From: Acinetobacter corruptisaponis
GTDB taxonomy: Bacteria; Pseudomonadota; Gammaproteobacteria; Pseudomonadales; Moraxellaceae
NCBI RefSeq assembly: GCF_030053775.1
Contig: NZ_CP125669.1
Location: forward strand, 744,001 to 808,000
Length of the DNA: 64,000 nt
Direction: 5' to 3'
Every line of letters starts with the position of its first letter. Position 1 is the first letter of the stretch. Both the position numbers and the translations under genes were made by a program. Under the pieces are notes generated by a model, which saw only the letters and a list, made by a program, of their open reading frames with translations, did not search any database and was not told the origin of the DNA. This document shows positions 28,253 to 37,858 of the stretch, in pieces.

Positions 28253-29359
28253 TTAAACAATATGCTTTTGCACCACAATTGACCCGACTGAATAGCCAGC
28301 GCCAAATGAAGAGATCACGGCATATTCGCCATCATTAACCTGATCGCCTGTACGATGCATTGCAATGATCACTCCTGCGGAAGAGGTATTGGCAAACTCG
28401 TCCAGAATGATTGGTGCGCGTTCCAAGTCAGCATCTTTGCCTACAACCAGTTTTAAAATCAGTTCATTCATGTTGGCATTAGCTTGGTGCAACCAGAAAC
28501 GCTTAATTTGTTCTGGCGTTAACTGAAGTTTTTCTAATTGCGCTGTAATCATTTTCGCAACCAATGGGCAAACTTCTTTAAATACCTTACGCCCATCTTG
28601 GCGGAACAATTTGTCATCCACAACAGCATCTTCACTGCGGTTCAGGAAGCCAAAGTTGTTACGGATATTATTTGAAAATTGGGTAAACAAATGAATATCC
28701 AGAATTTCATAACCAGATTTGGTTTCAGTTTCTTCAATGATCGAAGCTGTTGCCACATCACCAAAAATAAAGTGTGCATCACGGGTACGATAGTCTAAAT
28801 GACCTGACGTGATTTCCACATTCAGTAATAGTACACGACGTGCACCACATTTCACTGCGTCATAGGCTTGCTTTAAACCAAAAGTTGCAGCGGAACATGC
28901 CACATTCATGTCATAAGCATAACCGTTAATACCCAAAGCTGACTGGATTTCAATCGCAACCGCTGGATAAGCGCGTTGCATGTTTGAACAGGCTAAAATT
29001 ACCACATCAATATCTTCTGCGGTCACGCCTGCATTTTCCATTGCCTGTTTTGCAGCAATTACGCCCCACTCCGCTTGAAGCGAAAGTTCATCATTGCTGC
29101 GTTCTTGCAAGCGTGGACGTAAACGTGCTGGATCAAGTATCCCTGATTTTTCGACCACATAACGGCGTTGAATACCCGATGCTTTTTCAATAAATTCAGG
29201 GCTTGAGCCACGTAAGGCTTCAATTTCGCCTGCTTCAATCTGAACAGCATGATCTTGATTATATTGTTCTACATAAGCATTTAAACTTTCAACCAACTCT
29301 TCATTGGAAATAGATTCGGTCGGGTGGAATAAACCTGTACCTGTTATACGGATGCCCAT
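28253..29359 (-). CDS. Beta-ketoacyl-ACP synthase III family protein (FabH-like)
   Basis: A thiolase-fold condensing enzyme, 368 aa. The catalytic triad is visible: Cys in [12 protein letters not shown], His in [10 protein letters not shown] and Asn in EFANTSSAG. It is about 50 residues longer than standard FabH (about 317 aa), with the extra length near residues 35-90 ([20 protein letters not shown] and on). This matches a separate group of FabH-like enzymes that may use longer acyl primers. Whether it starts fatty acid synthesis or serves another condensation is open. The ATG follows CAGGAG. It is monocistronic, next to hrpA in the same direction. Confidence 0.87.
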   Translation of the reverse strand: MGIRITGTGLFHPTESISNEELVESLNAYVEQYNQDHAVQIEAGEIEALRGSSPEFIEKASGIQRRYVVEKSGILDPARLRPRLQERSNDELSLQAEWGVIAAKQAMENAGVTAEDIDVVILACSNMQRAYPAVAIEIQSALGINGYAYDMNVACSAATFGLKQAYDAVKCGARRVLLLNVEITSGHLDYRTRDAHFIFGDVATASIIEETETKSGYEILDIHLFTQFSNNIRNNFGFLNRSEDAVVDDKLFRQDGRKVFKEVCPLVAKMITAQLEKLQLTPEQIKRFWLHQANANMNELILKLVVGKDADLERAPIILDEFANTSSAGVIIAMHRTGDQVNDGEYAVISSFGAGYSVGSIVVQKHIV

Positions 29360-29405
29360 GTAAAACTCCTGTAAAGAATGGTTCTAGCTTTCATCATCGC
29401 TCAGT

Positions 29406-32400
29406 TTAACCGATTGCTAAACGATCCCATAGTTTTTGTAATCTAGTTGGTGAAATAGGCAGCTTTGTTTTCATCGGCTGAGAAAACAAGGAAATTCTGA
29501 GTTCTTCCAACATCAAATACAATTCTTTGATTCTAGGATCATTTTTAAATTTAAATACTTTGTCCATCCATGGATCGACATCATCAATTGCAGCAAGGTC
29601 ACGTTGTAGATTATTGGGCAATCGGTCTAAACGCAATAGCAACGCTTTCAAATAACGCGGGTATTCCTGCCAAATCTCGGCAGGTCGGCTATAAACAAAG
29701 TCTGCCAATGACATTAAATCAAGTTGGTCTTCAATGTCATCCACACTTCGACCAAAGATATTCTGGTCCAATACCAGTAACTCACGGCGAATTTTCTGCC
29801 ATTGGGTAAAGATTTCCGTGATATCAGTTAAGACCTGCTGGCCATTACCCAAGAAATGCTTTTTGGTGTCCATTAATAATTTTTGGAATTCATCCGCATT
29901 TTTAGGCAATTCTTGAATCGAAACCTGCAAAGTTGCATAAACCAGCATTTGCTCCAGTCTCGCCCGTTCGCCTAAAGGTGAATAGGCCAAAGCCAGTGGT
30001 TTGGAAATCTGTTTTTTCAACTGGCGGATTAAATCGCCCAATTGCATATGCACAAGGCGAATAATTCCTTCACGATGTTGCTTGATGGCCTCATCCTGAT
30101 CATTAAAGGTTTGAATCACCACACCCGACTCATCTTTGGCATCCAACTCAGCAAAGACTTTTGTGGGAACGAGCGCCTGATATTGCTTGACAATAACACC
30201 CGTGACTTTCTGCGATGCCTCAAATACAAAACTTTCTGGAAAAGTCTGGAATTCACCCTTTTGCTGTTTCACAGGGCGATGGGTTTCAACCCGACAACGT
30301 GCTTTTAACTCATCCAGATCACGCCCCTGCGCAATCGACTTGCCTTTTTCATCCAGCACTTTAATAAAAGGCACCAGATACTGGTCAATACGTTCAAAAG
30401 AAAAATCTTTTTCCGTGATCTGCTCACCACGTAAAGCAAAAGCCAGATAACTAAACAAATGTTCACGTAAATGCGTTGCATCCACGCCTTGCATCAGCTT
30501 TCTCGCAGTATCAGGAATCGGCACCAGATTACGGCGTTTATCTTTAGGCAACGCCTTGAGTAAAGCTTCAATCAAGTCCTGACGCCAACCTGGAATACCC
30601 CATGACCATTGCTTCTCATCGACCTGTGGTAAAGCCTGCACTGGGATTTTAACTGTTGCTCCATCTTCATCATGGCTTGGATCAAAACGATAACTTGCAG
30701 CCAAACGCAATTGCCCATTATGCAAATAATCGGGAAATTGTTGTGTGGTGGGACGATCATTCATCCACAACGCATCATCTTCAACAAACAGATAACGCGG
30801 ATTTTCTGTTTCTACCGTTGCTCGCCAATCCTCAAAACTACGGCGGCTGGCAATTTCCTCAGGCACTTTCTCTGCATAAAACTGGTAAATGGTTTCTTCA
30901 TCGACCACCAAGTCACGGCGACGCAACTTATCCTCAACGCGCTCGACTTCTTCAAGTTTCAGTAAGTTATGCTTTAAAAATGGTGGCGTAACACCTAAAT
31001 TGCCTGTAGTCAGTGCATCACGTAAAAAGATTTCATGTGCCGCGGGTTGATCCACCTTTTCAAAGTTCACTAAACGTTTTGGTTCAATGATCAAACCAAA
31101 TAGTGAGATTTGGGCATAGGCATTCACAATACCCGCTTTTTTCGACCAGTGCGGTTCAAAATAGTGATATTTCAATAAATCACGTGCCGCCAGCAAAATC
31201 CATTCTGGATCAATTTTGGCTAAGGTTCTCAAATACACTTGAGAGGTTTCCACCATCTCAAAAGCCATCACCCAGGCAGTATTGGTCTTATGTAAGGTAC
31301 TGGCTGGGAACACTTTGGCTTTCTGCTGGCGTACTGCCATAAAGGTGTTACGTTCATCAGTTTTATTGGCAATGAATGAAAGTAAACCTGTTAATAATGC
31401 ACGATGCAAGTTTTCATAATTGGCACCTTTCTCATTAAAACTAAGTTTTAAATTTTCTGCCAACTCCACCAATTGCTGATGGGTCTGCTTCCACTCACGC
31501 AAACGCAACCAGCTTAAGAAATGCTGACGGGCAAATTGACGGCGCTTGTTCTCCGACTGCGTATCTGGACTGGTTTGCAGTGTATTCCAAAGCTTTAAAT
31601 AGAATAAAAAGTCTGAGTCCGCTTCTTTGAATAAAGCATGCTTTTGATCGGCCTGCATTTGTTTATCGGCAGGACGTTCACGTGGGTCTTGAATCGCCAA
31701 GGCACTGACAATAATCAGGGTTTCTTTGAGCACGCCAAAATGTGCCCCTCCAATAATCATACGTGCCAAGCGTGGGTCAATTGGCATACGTGCCATCATC
31801 TGACCGACTTTGGTCAGTTCATTCTTGCGCTCGCTGAGTGCACCCAACTCAACCAAGAGTTTACGACCATCATTAACCAAACGAAAATCTGGTGGCTCGA
31901 TAAAATCAAAATCTTCCAGATTGCCCAGGCCAAGACTTTGCATTTGCAAAATAACTGATGCCAAGTTGGTTCGTTTAATTTCTGGTTCGGTAAACTCAGG
32001 ACGGCTTAAAAAGTCCTCTTCACTGTATAAACGAATACATACACCTGCCGCAATACGACCACAACGCCCTTTACGTTGATTGGCTGCTGCCTGTGAAATG
32101 GCTTCAATCGGTAAACGTTGTACCCGTGAACGATAGTTATAACGGGAGATACGGGAAAAACCGCTATCAATGACATAGCGAATATTCGGAACTGTCAGTG
32201 CTGTTTCCGCCACATTGGTCGCAATAATAATGCGTCGTCCTTTGCCACTCGGACTAAAAATCTTTTGCTGTTCAGCCAGTGCCAAACGTGCATATAAAGG
32301 CAATACTTCGGTATGACGTGGACCGTGTTTTTGTAAGGTTTCCTGTAACTCGCGAATTTCCTGCTCGGTACTGGCAAAAATCAAAATATCCGCATGTTCA

Positions 32401-33260
32401 GGATGACCCTTTTCTTCGGCATCAGCAAAGCACTCTTCTACAGCCTGAACAACTGCACGCGGTAAGTTTTCTTCAAAGTCATCAAACTCGTCATCATCAC
32501 TACCGACAATGCTCATTTCGGAAATTGGACGATAACGCACTTCAACGGGAAAGCTTCGTCCTTCGACCTCGAAAATGGGAGCATCATTAAAGTATTGACT
32601 AAAACGATTTACATCCAAGGTCGCGGAAGTCACGATGACTTTTAAATCTGGGCGCTTGGGTAAAAGTTGCTTGAGATAGCCCATGATGAAGTCAATATTG
32701 AGTGAACGCTCATGCGCCTCATCAATAATAATGGTGTCGTATTTTGAAAGAAATCGGTCATTGGTCAGCTCAGCCAACAAGATACCATCAGTCATTAAAC
32801 GAACAATCGAATCCTGCGAACCCTGTTCATTAAAACGGATTTTAAAGCCGATGGATTCACCCAATTTCTCGCCGACCTCTTCGGCAATACGCTGCGAAAC
32901 ACTACGCGCAGCCAGACGACGTGGCTGAGTATGCCCAATCATGCCCGTAAGACCACGACCTGCCAGCATGGCAATCTGCGGTAGCTGAGTCGTTTTACCC
33001 GACCCTGTTTCACCTGCCACAATAATAACCTGATGCTTTTGAATCGCTTCGATCAAGCGATCTGCATACTGGGTAACAGGTAAATCCTGATTGAGCTTGA
33101 TCTTGGGGAGACGTGCAAGACGTTGCTTGACTTTGTGGTTAGACTGTTCAAACAGTTTTTCGATTTCTGCTGGTTGTGTTTTTTTATCTTTGCGCAGTCG
33201 ATTTAAACGGTGGCGGTCACGTGCCATAACCCATTGATCTACATTTAAATGACTCTGCAC
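29406..33260 (-). CDS. hrpA: ATP-dependent RNA helicase HrpA
   Basis: A very large (1284 aa) DEAH-box helicase acting on RNA; in E. coli it rescues stalled ribosomes and processes fimbrial mRNA. Motifs are GETGSGKTTQLPQ (I), DEAHERSLN (II), TSATLD (III) and QRKGRCGRIAAG (VI), followed by HA2, OB and the long DUF3418 C-terminal region. The start is GTG at 33260, with AGGAAAG upstream; no ATG gives a better N-terminus. Length agrees with HrpA of other gammaproteobacteria. Confidence 0.96.
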   Translation of the reverse strand: MQSHLNVDQWVMARDRHRLNRLRKDKKTQPAEIEKLFEQSNHKVKQRLARLPKIKLNQDLPVTQYADRLIEAIQKHQVIIVAGETGSGKTTQLPQIAMLAGRGLTGMIGHTQPRRLAARSVSQRIAEEVGEKLGESIGFKIRFNEQGSQDSIVRLMTDGILLAELTNDRFLSKYDTIIIDEAHERSLNIDFIMGYLKQLLPKRPDLKVIVTSATLDVNRFSQYFNDAPIFEVEGRSFPVEVRYRPISEMSIVGSDDDEFDDFEENLPRAVVQAVEECFADAEEKGHPEHADILIFASTEQEIRELQETLQKHGPRHTEVLPLYARLALAEQQKIFSPSGKGRRIIIATNVAETALTVPNIRYVIDSGFSRISRYNYRSRVQRLPIEAISQAAANQRKGRCGRIAAGVCIRLYSEEDFLSRPEFTEPEIKRTNLASVILQMQSLGLGNLEDFDFIEPPDFRLVNDGRKLLVELGALSERKNELTKVGQMMARMPIDPRLARMIIGGAHFGVLKETLIIVSALAIQDPRERPADKQMQADQKHALFKEADSDFLFYLKLWNTLQTSPDTQSENKRRQFARQHFLSWLRLREWKQTHQQLVELAENLKLSFNEKGANYENLHRALLTGLLSFIANKTDERNTFMAVRQQKAKVFPASTLHKTNTAWVMAFEMVETSQVYLRTLAKIDPEWILLAARDLLKYHYFEPHWSKKAGIVNAYAQISLFGLIIEPKRLVNFEKVDQPAAHEIFLRDALTTGNLGVTPPFLKHNLLKLEEVERVEDKLRRRDLVVDEETIYQFYAEKVPEEIASRRSFEDWRATVETENPRYLFVEDDALWMNDRPTTQQFPDYLHNGQLRLAASYRFDPSHDEDGATVKIPVQALPQVDEKQWSWGIPGWRQDLIEALLKALPKDKRRNLVPIPDTARKLMQGVDATHLREHLFSYLAFALRGEQITEKDFSFERIDQYLVPFIKVLDEKGKSIAQGRDLDELKARCRVETHRPVKQQKGEFQTFPESFVFEASQKVTGVIVKQYQALVPTKVFAELDAKDESGVVIQTFNDQDEAIKQHREGIIRLVHMQLGDLIRQLKKQISKPLALAYSPLGERARLEQMLVYATLQVSIQELPKNADEFQKLLMDTKKHFLGNGQQVLTDITEIFTQWQKIRRELLVLDQNIFGRSVDDIEDQLDLMSLADFVYSRPAEIWQEYPRYLKALLLRLDRLPNNLQRDLAAIDDVDPWMDKVFKFKNDPRIKELYLMLEELRISLFSQPMKTKLPISPTRLQKLWDRLAIG

Positions 33261-33733
33261 TGAACAGCTTTCCTGAAAATAAAATAGTTGGTTATTTTAC
33301 GCCTTAAAGCCTTGCTATGCAAAGCAACCACATTTGGTTCTTTTCAAAAACATGCACTATTCAATTGATACACAGGGGTACTTTTGCATTTTCTTATTTT
33401 TAAACCAAGCAAAACATAGGTAAAAATCTAAGTGTATATCTTGGTTTTTTATATATTTTTAGATTTTTTCAATTTTACCCTTGAATTTTAACAGCATAGA
33501 CTGCATGTTGTTAGGCACATTAGTTTTTTAGATATTTTGTCATGTTGGCTTCATATCCATGCTGTCAAATGGAGAAATATCTTTGGGTGAAAGTCGAACT
33601 TTATTGAGTTATTCAATTTTCCGATTTTAGTCATGTAAAAATACTATTTCCCCAATAACTAAAAATTATTTATTCTAGACCTCGTAAACAAGTAAGGCAT
33701 TAGCCTCTCAATAAAACCTCAATCATGGAGACA
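33261..33733. other. Gene-free stretch upstream of ahpC
   Basis: About 470 bp of AT-rich sequence between the divergent hrpA and ahpC. I see no reading frame, tRNA or strong hairpin. It must carry the ahpC promoter, and an OxyR site would be expected there, but I cannot point to one with confidence. Confidence 0.6.
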
Positions 33734-33736
33734 ATG

Positions 33737-34300
33737 ATGAGCTTAATTAATACTGAAGTTAAACCATTTAAAGCTGATGCATTCCGTAACGGTGAATTCA
33801 TTCAAGTCACTGACGCTGATCTTAAAGGAAAATGGTCTGTTCTTATTTTCATGCCTGCCGCATTTACATTCAACTGTCCAACAGAAGTTGAAGATGCTGC
33901 TGAAAACTATGCAGAATTCCAAAAAGCTGGTGCAGAAGTTTATATCGTAACAACTGACACCCACTTCTCTCATAAAGTATGGCACGAGACTTCTCCTGCT
34001 GTAGGCAAAGCTCAATTCCCATTAATTGGCGATCCTACTCACCAATTAACACGTGCTTTTGATGTGCATATTGAAGAAGCTGGTTTAGCTTTACGTGGTA
34101 CGTTCATCATTAACCCAGAAGGCGTAATCAAAACTGCTGAAATTCATGACAATGCCATTGCTCGTGATGTATCAGAAACTTTACGTAAGCTTAAGGCTGC
34201 TCAATTCGTAGCAAGCCACCCAGGCGAAGTTTGCCCAGCGAAATGGAAAGAAGGTGAAGCGACACTTGCTCCATCTATCGACCTAGTGGGTAAAATCTAA
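33737..34300 (+). CDS. ahpC: Alkyl hydroperoxide reductase subunit C (AhpC)
   Basis: A typical 2-Cys peroxiredoxin of 187 aa that reduces H2O2 and organic peroxides, recycled by AhpF. The peroxidatic Cys is in FTFNCPTEV and the resolving Cys in SHPGEVCPAKWKEGEATLAP; the ending LAPSIDLVGKI equals the E. coli tail almost exactly. The start is the ATG of MSLINTEVKPF; an ATG directly before it is an alternative and GGAG lies upstream. Unlike in enterobacteria, ahpF is not adjacent but 3.5 kb away, beyond the alkM-alkR pair. Confidence 0.96.
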   Translation: MSLINTEVKPFKADAFRNGEFIQVTDADLKGKWSVLIFMPAAFTFNCPTEVEDAAENYAEFQKAGAEVYIVTTDTHFSHKVWHETSPAVGKAQFPLIGDPTHQLTRAFDVHIEEAGLALRGTFIINPEGVIKTAEIHDNAIARDVSETLRKLKAAQFVASHPGEVCPAKWKEGEATLAPSIDLVGKI

Positions 34301-34325
34301 TTCTTTAGATTGAATAACCTCGTCA

Positions 34326-34356
34326 GAAGCCACTCTTTTTAGGGTGGTTTCTTTTT
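34326..34356 (+). terminator. Terminator after ahpC
   Basis: A 10-bp stem GAAGCCACTC with GGGTGGTTTC (two G-U pairs), followed by five T. Confidence 0.85.
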
Positions 34357-34520
34357 ATCTGCCTTTATATAAATTTCTCACTCCTCTCCCCAGCTTGATA
34401 GCAAAATTTTTACAATTCTTATACTTATAAATTTATAGCCAAAATCATTTATGAATTGTCAGCATGCCCAAGTTGGAGTACTGTCAAATCATGAGGCAAA
34501 AGAGTTTCTTATATGGGCAT

Positions 34521-34786
34521 GGGGCTGTTGACGTTCCATCTATGCATTGCGTTATAGGCTAAAACAACGCAAACGAGGCATGAAACGCAGGGAATGGTAA
34601 TCCCCTTGTCAAGTTTCATAACGAAGTTTGGGGCGGTTTTAGCCATAACCCTGCGGGACAGGGACATTTTTTGCCGTTACTGCGTTATGTCTTGCTTATT
34701 TAGAGTGACTAAGTTTCGCAAAACATGCCTTGTATCGTCTAAAAAATTTCCTCTGTCGCAAACATGGATGAAATGTCAACAGCCCC
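34521..34786. mobile_element. MITE-like element, 266 bp, with 24-bp terminal inverted repeats
   Basis: The left end GGGGCTGTTGAC... (34521-34544) and right end (34763-34786, complement) match at 21 of 24 positions. There is no coding capacity. A second, internal inverted repeat is present: GTTATAGGCTAAAAC (34551-34565) against GTTTTAGCCATAAC (34636-34649). No clear target duplication is seen at the borders. This layout fits a non-autonomous transposon remnant. It lies between ahpC and the KTSC gene. I have a memory of similar sequences in other Acinetobacter genomes, which I cannot verify here. Confidence 0.65.
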
Positions 34787-34816
34787 AAAGATCAAACCAG
34801 CAATGAGGGCAAATCT

Positions 34817-35032
34817 ATGGAAAAAACTGTTGTTGTAACCTCTTGGAAATACGATGTTTCTTCACGTTATTTAAAAATATTTTACAATAACGGCTCAGGC
34901 GAGCTTTATCATCCCGTTCCCGAATTTATCTACGATAATTTGCTTCGGTGTACCGATAAAACCGCCTTTGTACATAAATATCTTGAGTTTGATCTCCATT
35001 TTAAACGACTCTGTATTACAGCCTCCCAATAA
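34817..35032 (+). CDS. KTSC domain-containing protein, 71 aa
   Basis: A tiny single-domain KTSC protein. Family pieces include YDVSSRYLKIFYNNGSGELY, the VPEFIYDNLL stretch and the C-terminal FVHKYLEF. These domains are often found alone or joined to lysyl-tRNA synthetase or RNA-binding modules; the function is unknown. It lies just downstream of the MITE-like element, with the weak ribosome binding site GAGGGCAAATCT, and ends in a bidirectional terminator. Confidence 0.85.
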   Translation: MEKTVVVTSWKYDVSSRYLKIFYNNGSGELYHPVPEFIYDNLLRCTDKTAFVHKYLEFDLHFKRLCITASQ

Positions 35033-35059
35033 AAATCAGCCCGATTGGGCTGATTTTTT
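35031..35059. terminator. Bidirectional terminator between the KTSC gene and alkM
   Basis: Stem AAAAATCAGCCC with GGGCTGATTTTTT and a GATT loop. It serves both converging genes. Confidence 0.92.
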
Positions 35060-35065
35060 GTCATT

Positions 35066-36256
35066 TTAAGCGGCTTCAATCTGCCCAGCATATTTCTCAA
35101 ACATTTTTTCTTTCGCCTCTGGATGAATATTCATCTTATTTAAATCACCTTTATAGTGTTCCACCACCCGATCATCCATGATTTTTGACCACCAAGATGG
35201 AATAAATGCTGGCAAAATCAAGGCACCATAACCTGCGGGCAACTGTGGTGCATTTTCAAAATGGCGCAGTGTCTGGAAGCTACGCGTTGGGTTGGCATGA
35301 TGATCAGAATGGCGTTGTAACTGATACAGGAACAAGTTGGTCACCACATTGTTATTGTTCCAGCTATGTTCTGGCAAGGTACGCTCATATTGACCATTGG
35401 CTTTCTTTTCACGTTTCAATCCATAGTGTTCAATATAGTTCACTGATTCAAACAATGTAATCGCATAAGCAGCTTGAGTCACTTGAAATGGTACTGAACG
35501 CATGCCAAATTTCGTAAACATTGCGGCATGATAAATTGCTGACATTGCCCAGCCATGAATCAGCTCATTTTCCTTACAGAAGAATGGTCGCTTTTTACGC
35601 TCTAAACGATTCTTTTCAATTTCAATAGCGGATTTAAAGCTGCCAATGACTGTACGTGGCAGGAATTTCCAGAATGTTTCACCTAATCGGGATGATGCTG
35701 GATCTTCTGGCGTTGCCACACGACGGTGATGACCATAGGGATGTTCAATACGGAAATGATTATAACCTGAAGGTGCCAATGCCAAATGTGACAGATACTG
35801 TTCAAGCTTTCCTGTTTTATGGCTCAGCTCATGTGCAGTATTAATGCCAATACCATTCACCATCCCCACAGTCGTTCCAAGTAGAACCTGATCGGCAACA
35901 GAGGTATTTTTACGGCTTGCCAAATAGGTTCCATAAATATTTGCTGCATACTGTAATGGGATATACAGTTTCACAATACGTGCATAGTATGGATCAGCTT
36001 CTAAATCGGCAATTGCATCAATCGGTGGATTTTCAGTATCTTCACCAATGAATTTGTCCAGTGTCGGAATCACACCATGTAAAAATAATGGACCCAGTCC
36101 AGCAAAAAATTTCCTGGTTTTCTTCGGGCCAAATTGATAACCCGCCAGCCCACTCATTGCAATTGCGGGTACAGCCAAGCCCAGTAACCACAAATGACGT
36201 TTTTTATCCGTGAATGTTGCTGCCTGTTCTACATCGAGTTGAGTATGCATATTCAT
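35066..36256 (-). CDS. alkM: Alkane 1-monooxygenase (AlkM/AlkB family)
   Basis: Integral-membrane non-heme diiron enzyme that hydroxylates medium and long n-alkanes at the terminal carbon, fed by rubredoxin and rubredoxin reductase (not in this window). It has 396 aa with about six membrane helices. The histidine boxes are visible: HELSH, EHPYGHHRR and LQRHSDHH; the NYIEHYGLKR motif, which adds another His, is also present. It closely resembles A. baylyi AlkM. I start at ATG 36256 (MNMHTQLDVEQ), after GAGGAAC; the frame is open 8 codons higher. It is divergent from alkR, and the shared intergenic region holds a 21-bp tandem repeat. Confidence 0.95.
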   Translation of the reverse strand: MNMHTQLDVEQAATFTDKKRHLWLLGLAVPAIAMSGLAGYQFGPKKTRKFFAGLGPLFLHGVIPTLDKFIGEDTENPPIDAIADLEADPYYARIVKLYIPLQYAANIYGTYLASRKNTSVADQVLLGTTVGMVNGIGINTAHELSHKTGKLEQYLSHLALAPSGYNHFRIEHPYGHHRRVATPEDPASSRLGETFWKFLPRTVIGSFKSAIEIEKNRLERKKRPFFCKENELIHGWAMSAIYHAAMFTKFGMRSVPFQVTQAAYAITLFESVNYIEHYGLKREKKANGQYERTLPEHSWNNNNVVTNLFLYQLQRHSDHHANPTRSFQTLRHFENAPQLPAGYGALILPAFIPSWWSKIMDDRVVEHYKGDLNKMNIHPEAKEKMFEKYAGQIEAA

Positions 36257-36323
36257 TAGAAGTTCCTCAATCAAACACAAAATCTCTTGCTTGAACTGAT
36301 TGTGTTCTTTTGATGCGGGTCTA

Positions 36324-36363
36324 TATTATCATTTTAAGACTTGCTATTATCATTTTAAGACTT
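36324..36363. promoter_or_regulatory. Tandem direct repeat in the alkM-alkR intergenic region, likely AlkR operator
   Basis: TATTATCATTTTAAGACTT occurs twice, at 36324-36342 and 36345-36363, so the period is 21 bp (two helical turns). AraC-family regulators typically bind such pairs of direct half-sites. It lies between the alkM start (36256) and the likely alkR start (36379). Confidence 0.7.
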
Positions 36364-36378
36364 TACTGGGTTTTTATT

Positions 36379-37404
36379 GTGCAGAAGCAGCAAATTCCTG
36401 TCATTCCATCACGTTATTATTTACGGCTGATTGAAATTTTAATCGGTACACATCAATACGACCCTCATTTGCTGACAAGCTTAAGGGATGAGCTCGCAAA
36501 AACGGAACTTTTATCCATCCAGCAAATTGAACAATTCATCACGGTTGGTTTAAGTCTTCCCAATACGCAGGACCTTGCCTTTGAACTGGGTAAAAATTTA
36601 AAGCTCAGCTCACACAGTCTGGTGGGATATGCCTTAATGACCAGCCCAAATCTGGAACATGCCTTAAGACTGATTGCACAGTATTTTAGGCTGATCATGC
36701 CCAGCTTTAAGCTCACCATTCAGTTTCCAGCCAATTCACAAAAGGTTGAACTGTTATTTGAACCGATCTTGCAGATGAATAAACAGTGCCTTGCCTTTCA
36801 TGTTGAAGCCATCGCAGTGGCCTTTTACTACAGCCTACTGGAACTGGCTGAACAGCAACTGCAACGCTATCAGGTTTATTTAAGCATTCCTGAACCTGTG
36901 TATCAGGAACGTTATCTACATTTAGTCAAAGCCAACTTTCATTTTAACTATACGTGGATGTCTGGTATCCGTGTCGTGATTGATCAGCAGCAATTGGCAC
37001 TGCCCTTGCCCTTGGCAGATGCACACAGCTTAAAGGTGGTTGAGCAACGCTGTCAGGAACAAATCCAGAAAATTTACCATCAGGGCGAAATTGTTGAATG
37101 GGTCAGCATGATGCTGCGACAGGCCAATCAAGTACCAACCTTAACCGAATGCGCCAAAGTTCTAAATATCTCAACCAAAACCCTGCAACGCTATTTACAG
37201 CAACAGGGTGTCGAATTTCAGGCATTAAAACAACAGATTAGCATTGAACGCGCTATCGACCTGTTAGAAAATTCAAGTTTTACCATCACCCATATCGCAT
37301 ATGACTTGGGTTATTCCAATCCTGCTAACTTCACCCGTGCATTTAATAAGGTGATGGGATGTAGTCCACAGCACTATCGCCTGTCCCGATCTAAAACCCA
37401 ATAG
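36379..37404 (+). CDS. alkR: AraC-family regulator AlkR
   Basis: A 341-aa activator. The N-terminal effector domain is of the arabinose-binding-like type (QIPVIPSRYYLRLIEILIG to residue about 190); the C-terminal AraC helix-turn-helix is at about 235-335, with KVLNISTKTLQRYLQQQG and ITHIAYDLGYSNPANFTRAF. In A. baylyi AlkR turns on alkM in response to alkanes. The reading frame extends up to ATG 36310, but those extra codons translate the 21-bp repeat (IIILRLAIIILRL). I therefore prefer GTG 36379. It is divergent from alkM. Confidence 0.9.
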   Translation: MQKQQIPVIPSRYYLRLIEILIGTHQYDPHLLTSLRDELAKTELLSIQQIEQFITVGLSLPNTQDLAFELGKNLKLSSHSLVGYALMTSPNLEHALRLIAQYFRLIMPSFKLTIQFPANSQKVELLFEPILQMNKQCLAFHVEAIAVAFYYSLLELAEQQLQRYQVYLSIPEPVYQERYLHLVKANFHFNYTWMSGIRVVIDQQQLALPLPLADAHSLKVVEQRCQEQIQKIYHQGEIVEWVSMMLRQANQVPTLTECAKVLNISTKTLQRYLQQQGVEFQALKQQISIERAIDLLENSSFTITHIAYDLGYSNPANFTRAFNKVMGCSPQHYRLSRSKTQ

Positions 37405-37409
37405 GCGGA

Positions 37410-37628
37410 TTAAGTCTCTTGGATTAATTTAAAACGTGGAACGATCTGTCCATCCTCAAGCTCAACTGTTTCGCTAAACATGCCGAGTGGACGTACCCAC
37501 ATGGAATAATCTCCATATAAGCATTGATACACCACCAGTTCTTCTTCAGTTTCACTATGGCAGGCTACATGAAATACCTGATAAAGCTGTCCTTTGTAGT
37601 GTTGATAGATACCACGCTGTAATGTCAC
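37410..37628 (-). CDS. DUF1653 domain-containing protein, 72 aa
   Basis: A small single-domain DUF1653 protein, with [20 protein letters not shown] near the N-terminus and [18 protein letters not shown] in the middle, both typical of the family. The function is unknown. It ends 5 bp after the alkR stop on the opposite strand and has its own promoter region shared with ahpF. Confidence 0.88.
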   Translation of the reverse strand: MTLQRGIYQHYKGQLYQVFHVACHSETEEELVVYQCLYGDYSMWVRPLGMFSETVELEDGQIVPRFKLIQET

Positions 37629-37858
37629 GCTATTTTCCTTTAGGTTATGCTATGAAATGATTGCAGTTATATAACAATTTTTAATATATTCAAATTTTTA
37701 GATAGAAAAATCTTCAAAATGTTTATACTTCATCTTAAATTCAAAAATCCGATCGAACTCATAAAAACATACTGTTTTACCTATTCAATGGTTTTGCGTA
37801 CTATAGCCCCATGAAATGAATTTAGCTGACTTGAACTGCTGAGAATTTGGAGATTTGC

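Noticed and set aside
36310..36378. Extended N-terminus of AlkR with a doubled hydrophobic peptide
   Set aside because: The peptide is the translation of the 21-bp DNA repeat in the promoter region; GTG 36379 gives the normal family start.
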